A DNA stretch of 64,000 bases, taken from Argentina anserina. Its lineage: Eukaryota > Streptophyta > Magnoliopsida > Rosales > Rosaceae. Under the pieces are notes generated by a model. It did not search any database and had not been told where the DNA came from. It saw only the letters and a list, made by a program, of their open reading frames with translations. The DNA is taken from assembly GCF_933775445.1 (NCBI RefSeq), contig NC_065873.1, forward strand, positions 14,880,001-14,944,000, given 5' to 3'. Made by a program: the position numbers and the translations under genes. How positions within the stretch are numbered: position 1 is the stretch's first letter; every line of letters begins with the position of its first letter. Below are positions 40,945 to 51,783 of this stretch, piece by piece.

Positions 40945-43406
40945 GTGCATACGCACCGTCAGTGCACCGAAGACAGATTCTTCTACTTTTTTGTCCTTTT
41001 TTGCTGCCGTTGTCAAATTGGTATGACTTTCAATATTTCTCACTCTGTTAGTTTGGATACATGGATTATTGATTCTGGTGCATCTGATCATATGACTTAT
41101 GATAAATCTTATTTTACCGTATTGTCACCTCCACCCGTACCCTATGTTACTAATGCTAATGGTGAAGCATTCCCGGTGTTAGGGACAGGGTCTGTTCGTA
41201 TTACTCCCACCATAGAGCTTCACAATGTACTTTATGTACTTGCTTTTGTTTATCTTCCCCAACATCAACGTTCTAAGTTGGATGCCCGGGCAGTTAAATG
41301 TGTGTTTGTTGGGTACGGAGGACATCAGAAAGAGTACCGGTGCTATCATCCCCCTACCCGAAAGTACTATGTCACTATGGATGTTACCTTTTTTGAGGAC
41401 ATGAGTTATTTTTCCTTTTCTGATACTGCTATTCAGGGGGAGAATTCATATTTTGAAGAGCTGTATCATAGAGAGGGGGAGACCAGTGAGCCAGTCGATA
41501 TGGTAACAGGTTCTGGTGAGATTACCAATGTGTCAGCTACACAGGCCCCACCAGAGGTCGTCACTCGAGAGATTCAGGCACCAAAAACTGACAACACAAC
41601 TGCCCCTCATGTTTTCCCTACAGCTGTTTATACCCCTGACCAATGCTCTCCTGGTACAGAAGATCACTCATCTGAGGTTAGTCATTCTATTAGGGATAAT
41701 AATAGACAATATGTTTTGCCAAATAGGTCTACTCGGGGTCAACCAACAAAAAAATATGAACCTACCCTTCAGACTAAAGCCAAGTATCCTGTGGCAAATT
41801 TTATATCTACCAAAAGATTATCTAAGTCATATGAGTCATTTGTAAATCAAATATCTACTGTATCAATACCTAACAAAGTGCAGGATGTATTGGGAAATCC
41901 AAAATGGAGGAAAGCAATGGACGAAGAGATGGAAGCTTTACAAAACAACAATACTTGGGGACTTATACCTCCACCATATGGCAAGAAGACTGTAGGATGT
42001 CGTTGGGTGTTTACAGTAAAGCATAATCCAGATGGGTCAGTAAGCCGGTATAAAGCACGCCTAGTAGCGAAGGGGTTCACCCAGACATATGGCATAGACT
42101 ATGATGAGACATTTGCACCTGTTGCGAAGATAAACACTATTCGAGTATTGCTCTCTATCGCTGCTAACTTAAACTGGCCACTTAGGCAGTTTGATGTTAA
42201 AAATGCATTCCTTCATGGAGAACTAACAGAGGAAGTATACATGGATCTTCCGCTGGATATGTGGCCGCTTCTCCAACTACCTCTGTATGCAGATTGAGAA
42301 AGTCTCTGTATGGTCTTAAACAATCACCTCGTGCTTGGTTCGGAAGATTCTCACAATTCATGAAAAAAATTGGCTACAGACAGAGTAATTCAGACCACAC
42401 GTTATTTCTCAAACATCAACAAGAGAAGGTAACAGCCTTGATTATATATGTTGATGATATGGTAGTTACTGGGAATGATATTGTTGAGGTGGATAGATTA
42501 CAGAAACAGCTTGCCAAAGAGTTTGAGATGAAGGATCTAGGTACACTCAAGTATTTTTTAGGCATTGAAGTAGCCCAGGGGAATGAAGGTATCTATCTCT
42601 GTCAGAGGAAATACATTCTTGATCTTCTAACAGAGACATGTATGTTGGACTGTACTCCCATTGATACTCCTATTGAGCAGAACCATCGGTTAGCAGAGTA
42701 CCTAGATCAAGTCTCTACTGACAAAACTCGTTATCAGAGGCTAGTTGGACACCTAATTTATCTATCACATACCAGACCAGATGTTGCGTGTGCAGTGAGT
42801 GTAGTGAGTCAATTCATGCATAATCCCAGTCAGGACCACATGGATGCTGTTGTAAGGATTTTGAGGTATTTAAAATTAGCTCCGGGGAGAGGAGTAATGT
42901 TCTCTAATCACAATAATATCCTCGAAATTTGTGGATGCACAGATGCAGACTGGGCTGGAAATATTACAGATCGAAGATCCACATCAGGGTACTTTACCTT
43001 TGTTGGAGGTAATCTTGTTACATGGAAGAGTAAGAAGCAAAATGTGGTAGCACGATCTAGTGCTGAAGTAGAATACAGAGGTATGGCTCAGGGAGTGTGC
43101 GAATTGTTATGGCTTAGAAGTTTGCTACAAGATTTGGGTATTAAGCTTGAATGTGTTATGCAGCTGTACTGTGACAACAAGGCAGCCATTGATATCTCCC
43201 ATAATCCTGTGCAACATGATCGTACAAAACATGTGGAGGTTGATCGTCACTTTATAAAGGAGAAGCTGGACGCGAAGATCATCAGTTTTCCTTTTGTTTC
43301 AACAGAAGAGCAACTTGCCGATATGCTCATAAAAGGAGTGTCTAAAAAAGCCTTTTATAATTCACTTAGCAAGTTGGGCATAGTTGATATGTATGCACCA
43401 ACTTGA
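40945..43406 (+). pseudogene. copia pol remnant (protease, integrase C-terminus, RT, RNase H)
   Basis: The first open frame starts with a leader and the protease active site [11 protein letters not shown]. After LHNVLYVL it jumps directly to [12 protein letters not shown] and [19 protein letters not shown], a motif from the C-terminal part of integrase. An in-frame deletion has therefore removed the GAG-pre-integrase domain and the DDE core. Reverse transcriptase follows: [60 protein letters not shown] one-base loss near 42255 shifts the frame; the second frame carries SLYGLKQSPRAWF, the catalytic YVDDM and DLGTLKYFLGIEV. RNase H follows, with TDADWAG and SSAEVEYR. The stop codon overlaps the purine tract. 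The product cannot integrate by itself. Confidence 0.9.
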
Positions 43407-43413
43407 GGGGGAG
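43405..43413 (+). other. copia polypurine tract
   Basis: GAGGGGGAG lies directly before the TGTCGG start of the 3' LTR, the position of the plus-strand primer. Confidence 0.85.
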
Positions 43414-43582
43414 TGTCGGAGTTAGTGGAAATGCTTAGTGTTAATGCCCATGATTTCTCCCATCATGGAATAGTTAGTGGAAATTAGTGGAAATTAGTAG
43501 GTAGAATAGTGCTAGAATTAGCCTATATAATAGAGTGTTTATGTAAATGAATAATCAAGCAAGTGTAAATTGATATTCAACT
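43414..43582 (+). repeat. copia 3' LTR
   Basis: Matches the 5' LTR apart from about three base changes (GTTAATG for GGAAATG; AATAGAG for AATGGAG) and a tandem duplication of about 10 bases (TTAGTGGAAA) near 43479. It is followed by AAATT, the right copy of the target duplication. Confidence 0.9.
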
Positions 43583-45308
43583 AAATTTACAAGCGTTTAA
43601 ACATACCGTGCTACGGAAAAATGGCCACTCGATCAATGTACTTCAGCTGACTTGGCTGCTCAAGCAGAAATATTAATATGACCTCAAAGACCTAGAAAAA
43701 GTAGAAAACACCAATCAATCAAGTAATGACGTACAATTGCAACTTCTGTATGAAAGAACGAGCTGTTGTTTTCTTATGCAAGTCCACCGACTGGAGTGTT
43801 TTTCTTTGTTCAATTAATTCTAATAGTGTTTGTGCAGTTGCTCAAGAGGACGCGATTATGTTTGGATCAAAGCTTGCGATGAAGGTTGACTATTGAAGAA
43901 ACGAATTCATAATCCTTGTTCAACTATACCTCGATCTAATTCGATATTCTGTGTTTTTTGTTTGTTCTTGGTGCATATTTGTTTGTGATTTGTGTCAATA
44001 TTGATGTTGTTTTACTTCAGTTTCAGTTTCGAATATCAATCCATCAATCTTTATATCAATCAAGTAGTAGTCTTTTGTCAATATTGTTTCAACCAATTTC
44101 ACAGATAACTGTTAATAAGCGGGAATGTTTTGGAGCTCAGGGGATCGGCAACTTAGGAAGGAAGGCGTGCGTACGTCTATGTTCTTTGTTTATATAACTA
44201 GATGCATGCATGTGACCAAGATATCACCAAAAAATAGAGAGCGAAAATTAATTATAGTCTTTGATAGTTTGACTCTTTACTCTTCTTATGAAAACATAGT
44301 CTTCCATTTCCGTTTAACATGATCAAAAACTTGTTGCAGCATGAGCGATTACCGCTACGTCAGTAACACCAAAGAGGCAAAGACATATATGATATGAGAA
44401 ATACTAGCAAACTGAACTAAGATTTTTAACAAAGCCTCAGGAACAAGTGGTTTAGTTTCTTGATAGCTTAATTGGAGTGGTAAATATGAATCAAACCCTA
44501 TCTGAGAAAGTCAAGATCGATGCCAATATATATGCCATACATTGGGAATTAGTTTGTCGAAGAAGATCGAAGACATCCCAAAAACCAGAATACGGCCAAT
44601 TCAATAGTCAATAGAGCAACACTACTTTAACGAAACGAAAGCTAATGATCAAGGATATTTTAATAAACTGATTTCAAATATCTAACCAAATTAAAGTCTT
44701 CTAATTTCTTGTATGCTAGTGCTAACGAAAGCTAGCTACCATCTTATCGATCATCTCCCTCCATGGCTCGATCCATCTGGTGCTTGCTCTCATCCTAGGT
44801 CACACCGACCTTTTCTTTTTCGCTTTTCACAAACTCACACAGTCACACTAACTAACAGAAAATGGAGGGCCAGGTTCTGCATGCCATGCATGCATATCTG
44901 CATCAGTAGGACCTAGTTTGCATATATCAGTATCAGTAGTTTAATTTATTGCCAAATATTTATTCTAAACAGACGTCTCTAACTCTCTATCGTTTATAAT
45001 TAAGTTTGACTATTTGGCTTTTCCATTTAGGTTAAAAGGACAAATCTCTGTATTCTTACAAGGAGCCTCGTTTCCTATTTAGGAAACAAAGATGAAAAAA
45101 TTAAAATTAAATCAAATATGCACAGTTTCCAGGCTCTGTTAGGGAGACATGCATATCATGCGTGAGATACCGTCCTTAAGATAAGCGAAGAAAACCCCTG
45201 AAGTAAAAACACACAAAAAGCAACTGATAATAAACCAGAAATCATGTAGGTCATACTAGTTAAATCTGCGAGCGTGCAGAGGTTTGGTAGCTTAATTACC
45301 ACTCTCTC
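43583..45308. other. intergenic stretch, nothing recognised
   Basis: AT-rich DNA between the copia element and the B3-like gene. No domain, RNA gene or clear repeat was recognised. Confidence 0.4.
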
Positions 45309-45318
45309 TATATATAAA
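45309..45318 (+). promoter_or_regulatory. TATA box of the B3-like gene
   Basis: TATATATAAA lies 102 bases before the first codon of the B3-like frame, preceded by a CT stretch. This spacing is normal for a plant gene, so the promoter has been kept although the coding part is broken. Confidence 0.55.
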
Positions 45319-45419
45319 CCCACTCTGCATGTAATGTCAGACCCCAAAACCCTCAAAACATTCTTTCACTCGATCATTTAGCTTAGTGTTTCTAATCTTT
45401 TTGGTAATCATCGATCTCA

Positions 45420-45687
45420 ATGGAGTTCAGCGGTCATCCCCGTAGCAAAAGGTTGACAGAAGCTGATATAGAGGGAGGTAGATTACAGCATGGGTCGCCA
45501 CATTTATGCTTCCTGCACAACGAGATGGCAGCAATCTAATCAAAACCTTGGACGACAAGGATGAGGTTTATGAGTTCTATTTGTCTGTCCGAAGAAATGG
45601 AGCTCTAAAACCTGTTTTTCAGGCCAAATAATGGAAACGCTTCATCCAAGTCCGCAATGCCCGAGTTGGCGACGAAATTTACTTATG
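45420..45687 (+). pseudogene. B3-domain transcription factor remnant, cut by the gypsy insertion
   Basis: The start MEFSGHPRSKRLTEADIEGGR resembles the first strand of B3 DNA-binding domains (K-L-T-x-x-D-I). The frame is lost at about 45510, and a neighbouring frame carries on with DKDEVYEFYLSVRRNGALKPVF. A stop (TAA) follows, then WKRFIQVRNARVGDEIYL. The latter two pieces correspond to the middle strands and the W-x-x-F-V-x-x-x-x-L-x-x-G-D core of B3 domains. The DNA then changes directly to the gypsy LTR. The gene was therefore broken by at least one frameshift, one stop codon and the transposon. Its 3' part should lie beyond the window. Confidence 0.65.
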
Positions 45688-46518
45688 TGTTCGAGCTGGG
45701 AAAAATATCTCCTCAAAGAACAATCAGCAAGCTCCGGTTTTGAACCCTAGATGGTTCTAACCTTCGTTCTCTGTTGTTGCTTGGCGTGCCAAAACCTTTA
45801 AGTTAGGTACAACTCTTGTTTGTTGATGATGATTGTGCGCACGTACTGTCTTCTTCTCGAACGATTGTTCCGCAGTTGCTGATAAACCGCTGAAGTTCGA
45901 ATGACCTATACACAACCGGAGTTGCTAGGTACCTTTCACTCCACCTCAAGTAAATGGCCGATCTTACTTTAGACCGCTTGGGGAAAAGCAGAGCTTATAA
46001 TGTGTCGTTGATAGCGGGACTTTCTGGCTGTAGAGAATTGCTGACTAGTGCAGACTTTTGTGTTTGCTAGAAGTTAGGCTAGCGACTCGATGGACTTGAC
46101 TCTAGTTGCCGAAGTTAATCGGACTTGTTGCTACATGCAGCGCGAGACGTACATCTGGGTAGCTCCGCTCCGATGGGAGACTTGGTTGCCGAAGCTAATT
46201 GGACTTTTGCTCCGTAGGGAGACTTGACTATGCAGTTGCGCGATAGTTTGTTTTTACGTTGTGTGTGTATTATTTTGCACATTCGACCCCTTTATAAAGA
46301 GAACACGGATTGTTCTTTCTTGCGGATCAAGACTTGAGAACCTCTTAGTTGATTTGGATTCAGCTTCCTTATTCAACTCAGATTCTAGACAGCATCAGTC
46401 CCCGAAATCTATTCCAATAAGAAATGTAATCTTGCTCTTTGATAGATTTTCCCCAAATAACCGGTCCACGAGCCTAAAGAATCTAAATAATACCGGAGTA
46501 TTATTTTAGGCCCAAACA
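45688..46518 (-). repeat. gypsy 3' LTR (complete, 831 bp)
   Basis: On the minus strand it begins TGTTTGGGCC next to the purine tract and ends CGAACA. It contains a TATA-type box (TTTATAAAG at 46291-46299, also readable on the minus strand) and an internal duplication of TTGCCGAAGTTAATCGGACT about 80 bases apart (46106 and 46186). Confidence 0.9.
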
Positions 46519-46532
46519 TTGCCCCCCATGCC
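46519..46532 (-). other. gypsy polypurine tract
   Basis: On the minus strand GGCATGGGGGGCAA lies directly before the TG that opens the 3' LTR. Confidence 0.8.
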
Positions 46533-46787
46533 TTGAAATTGAAGACCCAGCGAAATTGAAAAGGGCTAGAAGAAAACCAAAAAGGTTATCTTTTAAAATA
46601 GTTCGAAACGCTTTACGTTCCCCTGTTGCCAATCGACGCGCGACTTCACCTCGAATCACTACAACCTTTCGTCCTAAAGCACGCGAAAAACACCTAATGT
46701 TTCAGAAACTCAGACCAGTTTCAATCAAGCAGACGCATCTCTTCCCAGAACCCAATCGGTCCCAATCGCAGAAACCCTTTCAGTTTC

Positions 46788-46794
46788 TATATAG
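46788..46794 (+). promoter_or_regulatory. TATA box of the antisense PMD gene
   Basis: TATATAG, 101 bases before the ATG at 46895, oriented opposite to the retrotransposon. The position between the polypurine tract and the coding frame suggests that the antisense gene has its own promoter. Inference from spacing only. Confidence 0.5.
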
Positions 46795-46894
46795 ATCGCG
46801 ATCTTGAATTCTACCAATTCATCCGATCCCTTTGCTTCCATTATCAAAAAACCCAGAAAAAGCTCTCCTTCGCAATCTTTAATTTTCATCAACA

Positions 46895-49353
46895 ATGGCA
46901 CTGCGACCCAATCATAATGACGCTCAAGAAGGTGCAAGGCCTCTCCTTAGCTACCCAAACAACGAACCCACCAATCATATCACCATTGGAGTGATTGACG
47001 ACATCACCGTGTTCTTGGGTCCCTCTCTTGACGTAATCCTAGAACACATCAGCGACGACTACCACCACCGCTCACGAGTTCCTCCGCTTGCATTTAGGAA
47101 TTCCCCGGCCACTTTCAACGGATGGCAGCTGCAAAGTCATCACGGGTCCCCCGTTGGAGCATGACCCATTGTCTCCACAACTATGCGGACATGGTATGAA
47201 GGTCGCCGCTTGATCGATCGACCCATCTGGGAAGCAGCCGGAATCTTGGAATGTATTGATCTTTCCTTTAAGCTTACTCAAGATGGAGGTAACAGATGTG
47301 CCATCATGACCGCTGCTTGCTTCTGGAATTCAGCAAGTAATACCTTTGATTTTCAATTTGGTCAAATGGGTATATCTCTGCTAGATATATATCCTATTTT
47401 AGGTTTACTAATTGGCACCAAGCCCTACCGAGACCAGGATTATCTTGCTGTTGAATGCCCTGTCACAACCACCCGTGCGATTGACATTTACCAATCGTAT
47501 GGTTCCTGGCTCTCTAATTTTAATCGCAATCATACCGCCAATGCTGGAATTCTAGCTATCGAAGTTTCTTTTCTGCTCCAACTCAAAGAAGATGACAGGG
47601 CGCCATGTGCAACTCGCGACCCTCCTCTACAATGACCACACTGTAGGCTTAGCACAAGTAGTTTTGGCCGAACTCTATCTAATGATGCATTCACTCATCA
47701 TGGAACCTCTCGATTATCACAAGCTCTCGGGGCCCATGTGGATGCTAGACCTCTGGATTCAGGTTTACTTTGTGCAATTGCGGAATGAAAGTGCAAGGGA
47801 CTTCCGACTGAATCAAGTATTGGGGGAATCATTTGTTGGTCTGAAGCCCAATTTCTCCCTTCGCTACGCAGGGTGCTTCGAGTACTTCTACAACCTGGAT
47901 GCCTATGTTCTTGACTCAGCACGGCTGCTCCTAGACCGCACTCACCCTGGTGCCCTTCGCGGAGGCTTTTTAGTCCTCAGACGCTATGATGGGGAAAGCC
48001 GACATCTGTTTGAACAAGCTGTTTCAATGGCGGACCTATCCAACACTCAAACTGCTGCAATCGCGAGGGAAAATGTCTATGTAAGTGGTCAAACACACTG
48101 TTGCCCCCCAAGCAACACTTTGGTATTTTGCTTGGATGTAATTCCTCTGTCTTATATTGTTCATCTGTGAGTCAGCGACGTACTAATTTGTCTTTAACAC
48201 AGGCTCATGCTGAAACTCAGTCACCGTCCAGGGAAGTCACGACTGCTATTCAACAGGCTGTGATAACATATGGGGAACCAATTCAAGCCACTCCCCTCAA
48301 CAGGTGGTGGGAACTCGGCCTTCTGAGCCACATGACTTAATCAACCCAACAGCTGTACTTTCTCACCCCTCTTCAACTCAGATTCTGGAGTGTGAGGTAG
48401 AAGATGAAGAAGATGTGACCAGCTCTCACCAAGAAGGTGAAAATGTGGAACGGTCCCTCGCGAACGTGGACTCAGCGAGCAATAATGCTGCACCAAACCC
48501 CCTTCCAGAAAACAGCACTCCCTCCACTCAAACTGATGAGGTAAAACACATAACCACCTCTTGGTTTATATGTTTCTTTTCCCTTTGTAAACACTTAGCT
48601 GTCTTATTAAATGTTCTTTACCATCTGCAGGTTGCAGCAGTCGCGAACGCTTCCAATTCTCAAATCATGCTGACTGTTGGAGCCTCTGGATCGACACCAG
48701 TTGTTGATCCTTTTGAGAATCGTTCTATTCCATCTCTGGAAGATCTTCTAGATGATATGCTGGGACATGTCGTCACCCCAACACCTCTAGAGTCTGCAGA
48801 ATTCATCCAGGCCCGGGCACAACTTGCGGACTTATCCACTGAGGATTTAGCTGATCCAGCGCGCCTGGCTAAAGTCCAAGATGTCATTCGCTACCTCAAA
48901 CTACACTCACCTGACCCCAGCCTAGTAACGAAGGCAGAGCAAGCACTGAGAACCATTCTATGCCTTTTGGCAGAATGTCAAGCGTTGAAGGACCAATCTC
49001 AGAGTCTGTCGCAACACAATGCTGCTGCTAGAAACTTCATTGCTCAAGGACCTGCCCAACTTAAGACCAAGCTTCAGCATGCTAAGACCAGCCGTTCGCA
49101 GCAACTTAGTGTATTGCGGCAACAACAGGCTGCCATAGAAGCCAAGATAGCAGAGATTGAAGCAGAACAAGCTAGAAAGCTTAAGGCTGTGAAGGAAGAG
49201 ATAAAAAGTGCTGCCCCCCAAGTACAAGAACGTAAAAGGCAACTGGCAGCTTCTGAGGCTGAGGAAAGGAGGATCAACAACCTGATCTGCGACAAAGCTC
49301 GTGACACTGGCAAACTACTTCTAGATATCCGCATTGTCGGACATATAGTGTAA
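46895..49353 (+). pseudogene. antisense plant mobile domain (PMD) gene carried by the gypsy element
   Basis: The gene runs opposite to gag-pol. Its first part carries PMD motifs: MRTWYEGRRLIDRPIWEAAG, MTAACFWNSASNTFDFQFGQ, MGISLLDIYPILGLLIGTKPY and LSGPMWMLDLWIQVYF. PMD proteins include Arabidopsis MAIN and MAIL1, nuclear factors needed for silencing and genome stability, and PMDs are also found in transposons. Two GT..AG introns fit the frame (48081-48202 and 48541-48630). The last part (about 48790-49330) is a long Gln/Glu/Lys/Ala coiled coil (QQQAAIEAKIAEIEAEQARK). Breaks: a TGA at 47162-47164 in the same frame on both sides, a frameshift near 47595, and another near 48300. Retroelements of the Tat lineage are known to carry extra antisense frames, some with PMD. 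This copy looks recently inactivated. Confidence 0.8.
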
Positions 49354-50763
49354 CTTGACCAACGCAGTAATGTAGCAATGGTAATTATAATTTATCACTA
49401 TCTGGTCACCCTATTTGAGTCTTTTTGACCCAACAAAAATTCAAGCAAAGGCCCAAGGCCAAAACCCGGCCTAACTCGCCACCGTCCAAGTTTGCACGCA
49501 AACTCTCGAAAACAGGGGCAATCAATCTCGGGAAACAAATCGTTTCAGTTTGACCACTATTGTTTCAATAAATCTCAGGCGCGATCTCCAAATCTGTATC
49601 TCTAATCTCAGCCCTTGAATCCAAGTTTCTTATGCTATAAAACGAAACCCTAAGGCAAGAACACAAAACATTTCCTTTGTAGCCTCTAAAAATGTCTGTT
49701 CCATTCCTTCCTTCGAAACCCCTCAGGTTTCTTAAGTTTCATCTCCCAGATTTTCAAACCCTGTAACCACCTTTAAGAGTCTTATTCTACCCTCAAATGT
49801 GAGGTGAGAGTCTTATTCCACCCTCATATCCTCCCTTCTTTGTAGTTCAGAACTAGGAAACTACCCTGCATTATGAGCTGTTCCTGGTGAAGGATTACAA
49901 GTGAGAGAGGAAATGGCAGCCCTTTTTGAGCCCCGCTCAACCCTCTTTAATCGACGGGCATCAAGAAGCAGACAGTCAAATTTTGGACCAGAGCCAATTA
50001 GTGCTTCATGCTTGTTTCGTACCTCTTTTGATACGCGACGCGAGCTGCTGCATCTTCTATGTCCAATATCCTCCAATCTCCCTTGCCCAAAAGAGTGCGG
50101 AGAGAAGTGTACAAATCAATGCTCTGGATCCCTCATGCTACCACCAGTCTTCCAATTAGAACCTATGTTTGGCACCAAGCTGGTTCTAGTTGGCCTTCAA
50201 GTGGTGCAACTTAATCTCGAGTTTCTCGTGATGGTGGGATGAACAGGAGAAACCGCGAAGCCCTTTACACCTAGCATAGATGGTACCAGAGCTTGTTAAG
50301 GCTCATATGTAATAGTATAGGTCTTGTGTAAAGTTTCTGGCCACAAAGCTATATGAATAAAACACAACTTGTTTCACAAAACACTTGTATTGCTTCATTG
50401 TTGCGTAACAAAAGTTACAACAAATTCTTGACCACATGTATTTGTCCAATGTGTTTACAAAAAATGTCGGAGCATGATTAAGAAACTTAGAAAGTTTCAG
50501 AAACTCGAAAGTTTCAAAATAATAATTTTTGGCTCGCGACTAGCAATAACGCTCGTGACCAGCAAGTACTGACTGTTCATGGTGTTGCCCCCCTATTTAC
50601 TTGGTTGAAAGGATGAAAACCAAGGAAACACTAAGTCAGAACACAAGTTATTTTGCCTGTACTGCTGCCGGAGGATCTTCATATTCCCAAACACCTTGCC
50701 CATCACTCGATCAATCACAAAAAGACCTTCCCCTTTAGCAGACCATTTACCACGACCATCAAC
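49354..50763. other. spacer between antisense gene and integrase
   Basis: No retroviral domain is seen on the minus strand. On the plus strand a TATA-like GCTATAAAACG lies at 49634-49644 and a 3'-end-like stretch with AATAAAA at about 50356-50362, with a 113-codon frame (49901-50242) between them that has no recognised domain. The two signals may mark a small transcription unit, or the 3' end of the antisense gene. Confidence 0.4.
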
Positions 50764-51783
50764 TCATTCACCGTAAGGCAAACAAGCTTTCCAAACTAAG
50801 TCCCCAACGCCAAAGTTGTGTCCTCTCGTTCGTTTGTCATATAGCCGTGCTATCTTCTTCTTTTCTGCAATAAGGCTGTTTAAAGCTTCCATCCGTCGAG
50901 AATCCAAGTCCTCATGTTCTTGATACATAGCCTGGACATAGTCTTCGCCAATCAACTGGTGTTGCTCGCGAACCCTCAGTGACTGAACATTAATCTCAAT
51001 AGGAAGCACTGCATCATGTCCATACATCAAGGCATAAGGTGTAGTACCAGTTGGAGTTCGTTTGGACGTTTTATAAGCCCATAACGTGTGATCCAACTCT
51101 GTATGCCAAGATGGCGGATTTGCATCCAACATTCGTTTGAGTATGGACATAATGGCCCGATTGCTAGCTTCTGTTTGGCCAGTCGATTGAGCATAATAAG
51201 GACTAGAATGCAGATTCTTGATTCCATAATCGGCTAAGAACTTCTGAGTCCTTTCAGCCATGAAACCTGTCCCCCTGTCTGCGACCATACACTCTGAGAT
51301 GCCATATCTGGTGATAATATATTTGAAGATAAAGTCAGTGATCACCTCTGAAGATGTTGTCTTGACTGGTCTAGCCTCTACCCACTTGGTGAAGAAATAT
51401 GTACCAAGTAGAATGTGCTTGTGCTGTAAGGAAGAATTTAGATGAATCTCCCCAATGAAGTCTAAAGCTCAGCCGCGACCTGGCCAAGGTTTAATTATTG
51501 GTTGCAAAGGAACGTCTGACATATGCTGGACATGTCCATGCATTTGACATTCAATACAACCCTGTGCAAAGCTGATGCAGTCTTTGAGCATGGTAGGCCA
51601 ATAGAAACCATATCGTCGAATGAGCCATCTCATTTTAGGACCAGCTTGGTGTGAACCACAATTGCCACAATGAACCTCTCATAATCACCTTTTAGCCTCA
51701 GCTCCATAGATGCATCGTAAGTACAAACCGTCTTCTGCCCTGCGCAATAGTTCACCACCTCGAAGGACGTAGTTAGTAGCAAA
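50764..51783 (-). pseudogene. gypsy integrase
   Basis: The HHCC-type N-terminus (HCGNCGSHQAGPKM and CIECQMHGHVQHM) is visible at about 51500-51680. The DDE core shows ALDFIGEIHL (first Asp), MVADRGTGF (second Asp) and GQTEASNR (Glu), followed by the usual RTPTGTTPYALMYG. A stop codon stands directly before ALDF where tryptophan is expected (TGG to TGA), near 51470. The C-terminal part KRTRGHNFGVGDLVWK fits a gypsy GPY-type tail; another stop ends it. Catalytic residues are all present, but the frame is not continuous. Confidence 0.85.

Larger units (their letters stand above)
40139..43582 (+). mobile_element. Ty1/copia LTR retrotransposon, internally deleted
   Basis: Two direct LTRs (159 and 169 bp) bound a 3.1-kb interior. 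AAATT lies directly before (40134-40138) and directly after (43583-43587), a 5-bp target duplication. A primer-binding site complementary to initiator methionine tRNA follows the 5' LTR, and a purine tract precedes the 3' LTR. The order protease, integrase remnant, reverse transcriptase, RNase H is that of copia elements. Gag, the GAG-pre-integrase domain and the integrase core are gone, so the element is about 1.5-2 kb short of a usual copia. The LTRs differ at about three bases plus one 10-base duplication, which suggests a fairly recent insertion. Confidence 0.93.

Noticed and set aside
48660..49334. Minus-strand frames of 75-94 codons under the PMD gene tail
   Set aside because: Shadows of the coiled-coil codons; they lie in the sense direction of the retroelement but show no gypsy domain.
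49901..50242. 113-codon plus-strand frame as a real gene
   Set aside because: No recognisable domain, and it overlaps an equally open minus-strand frame; kept only as a possible transcription unit.
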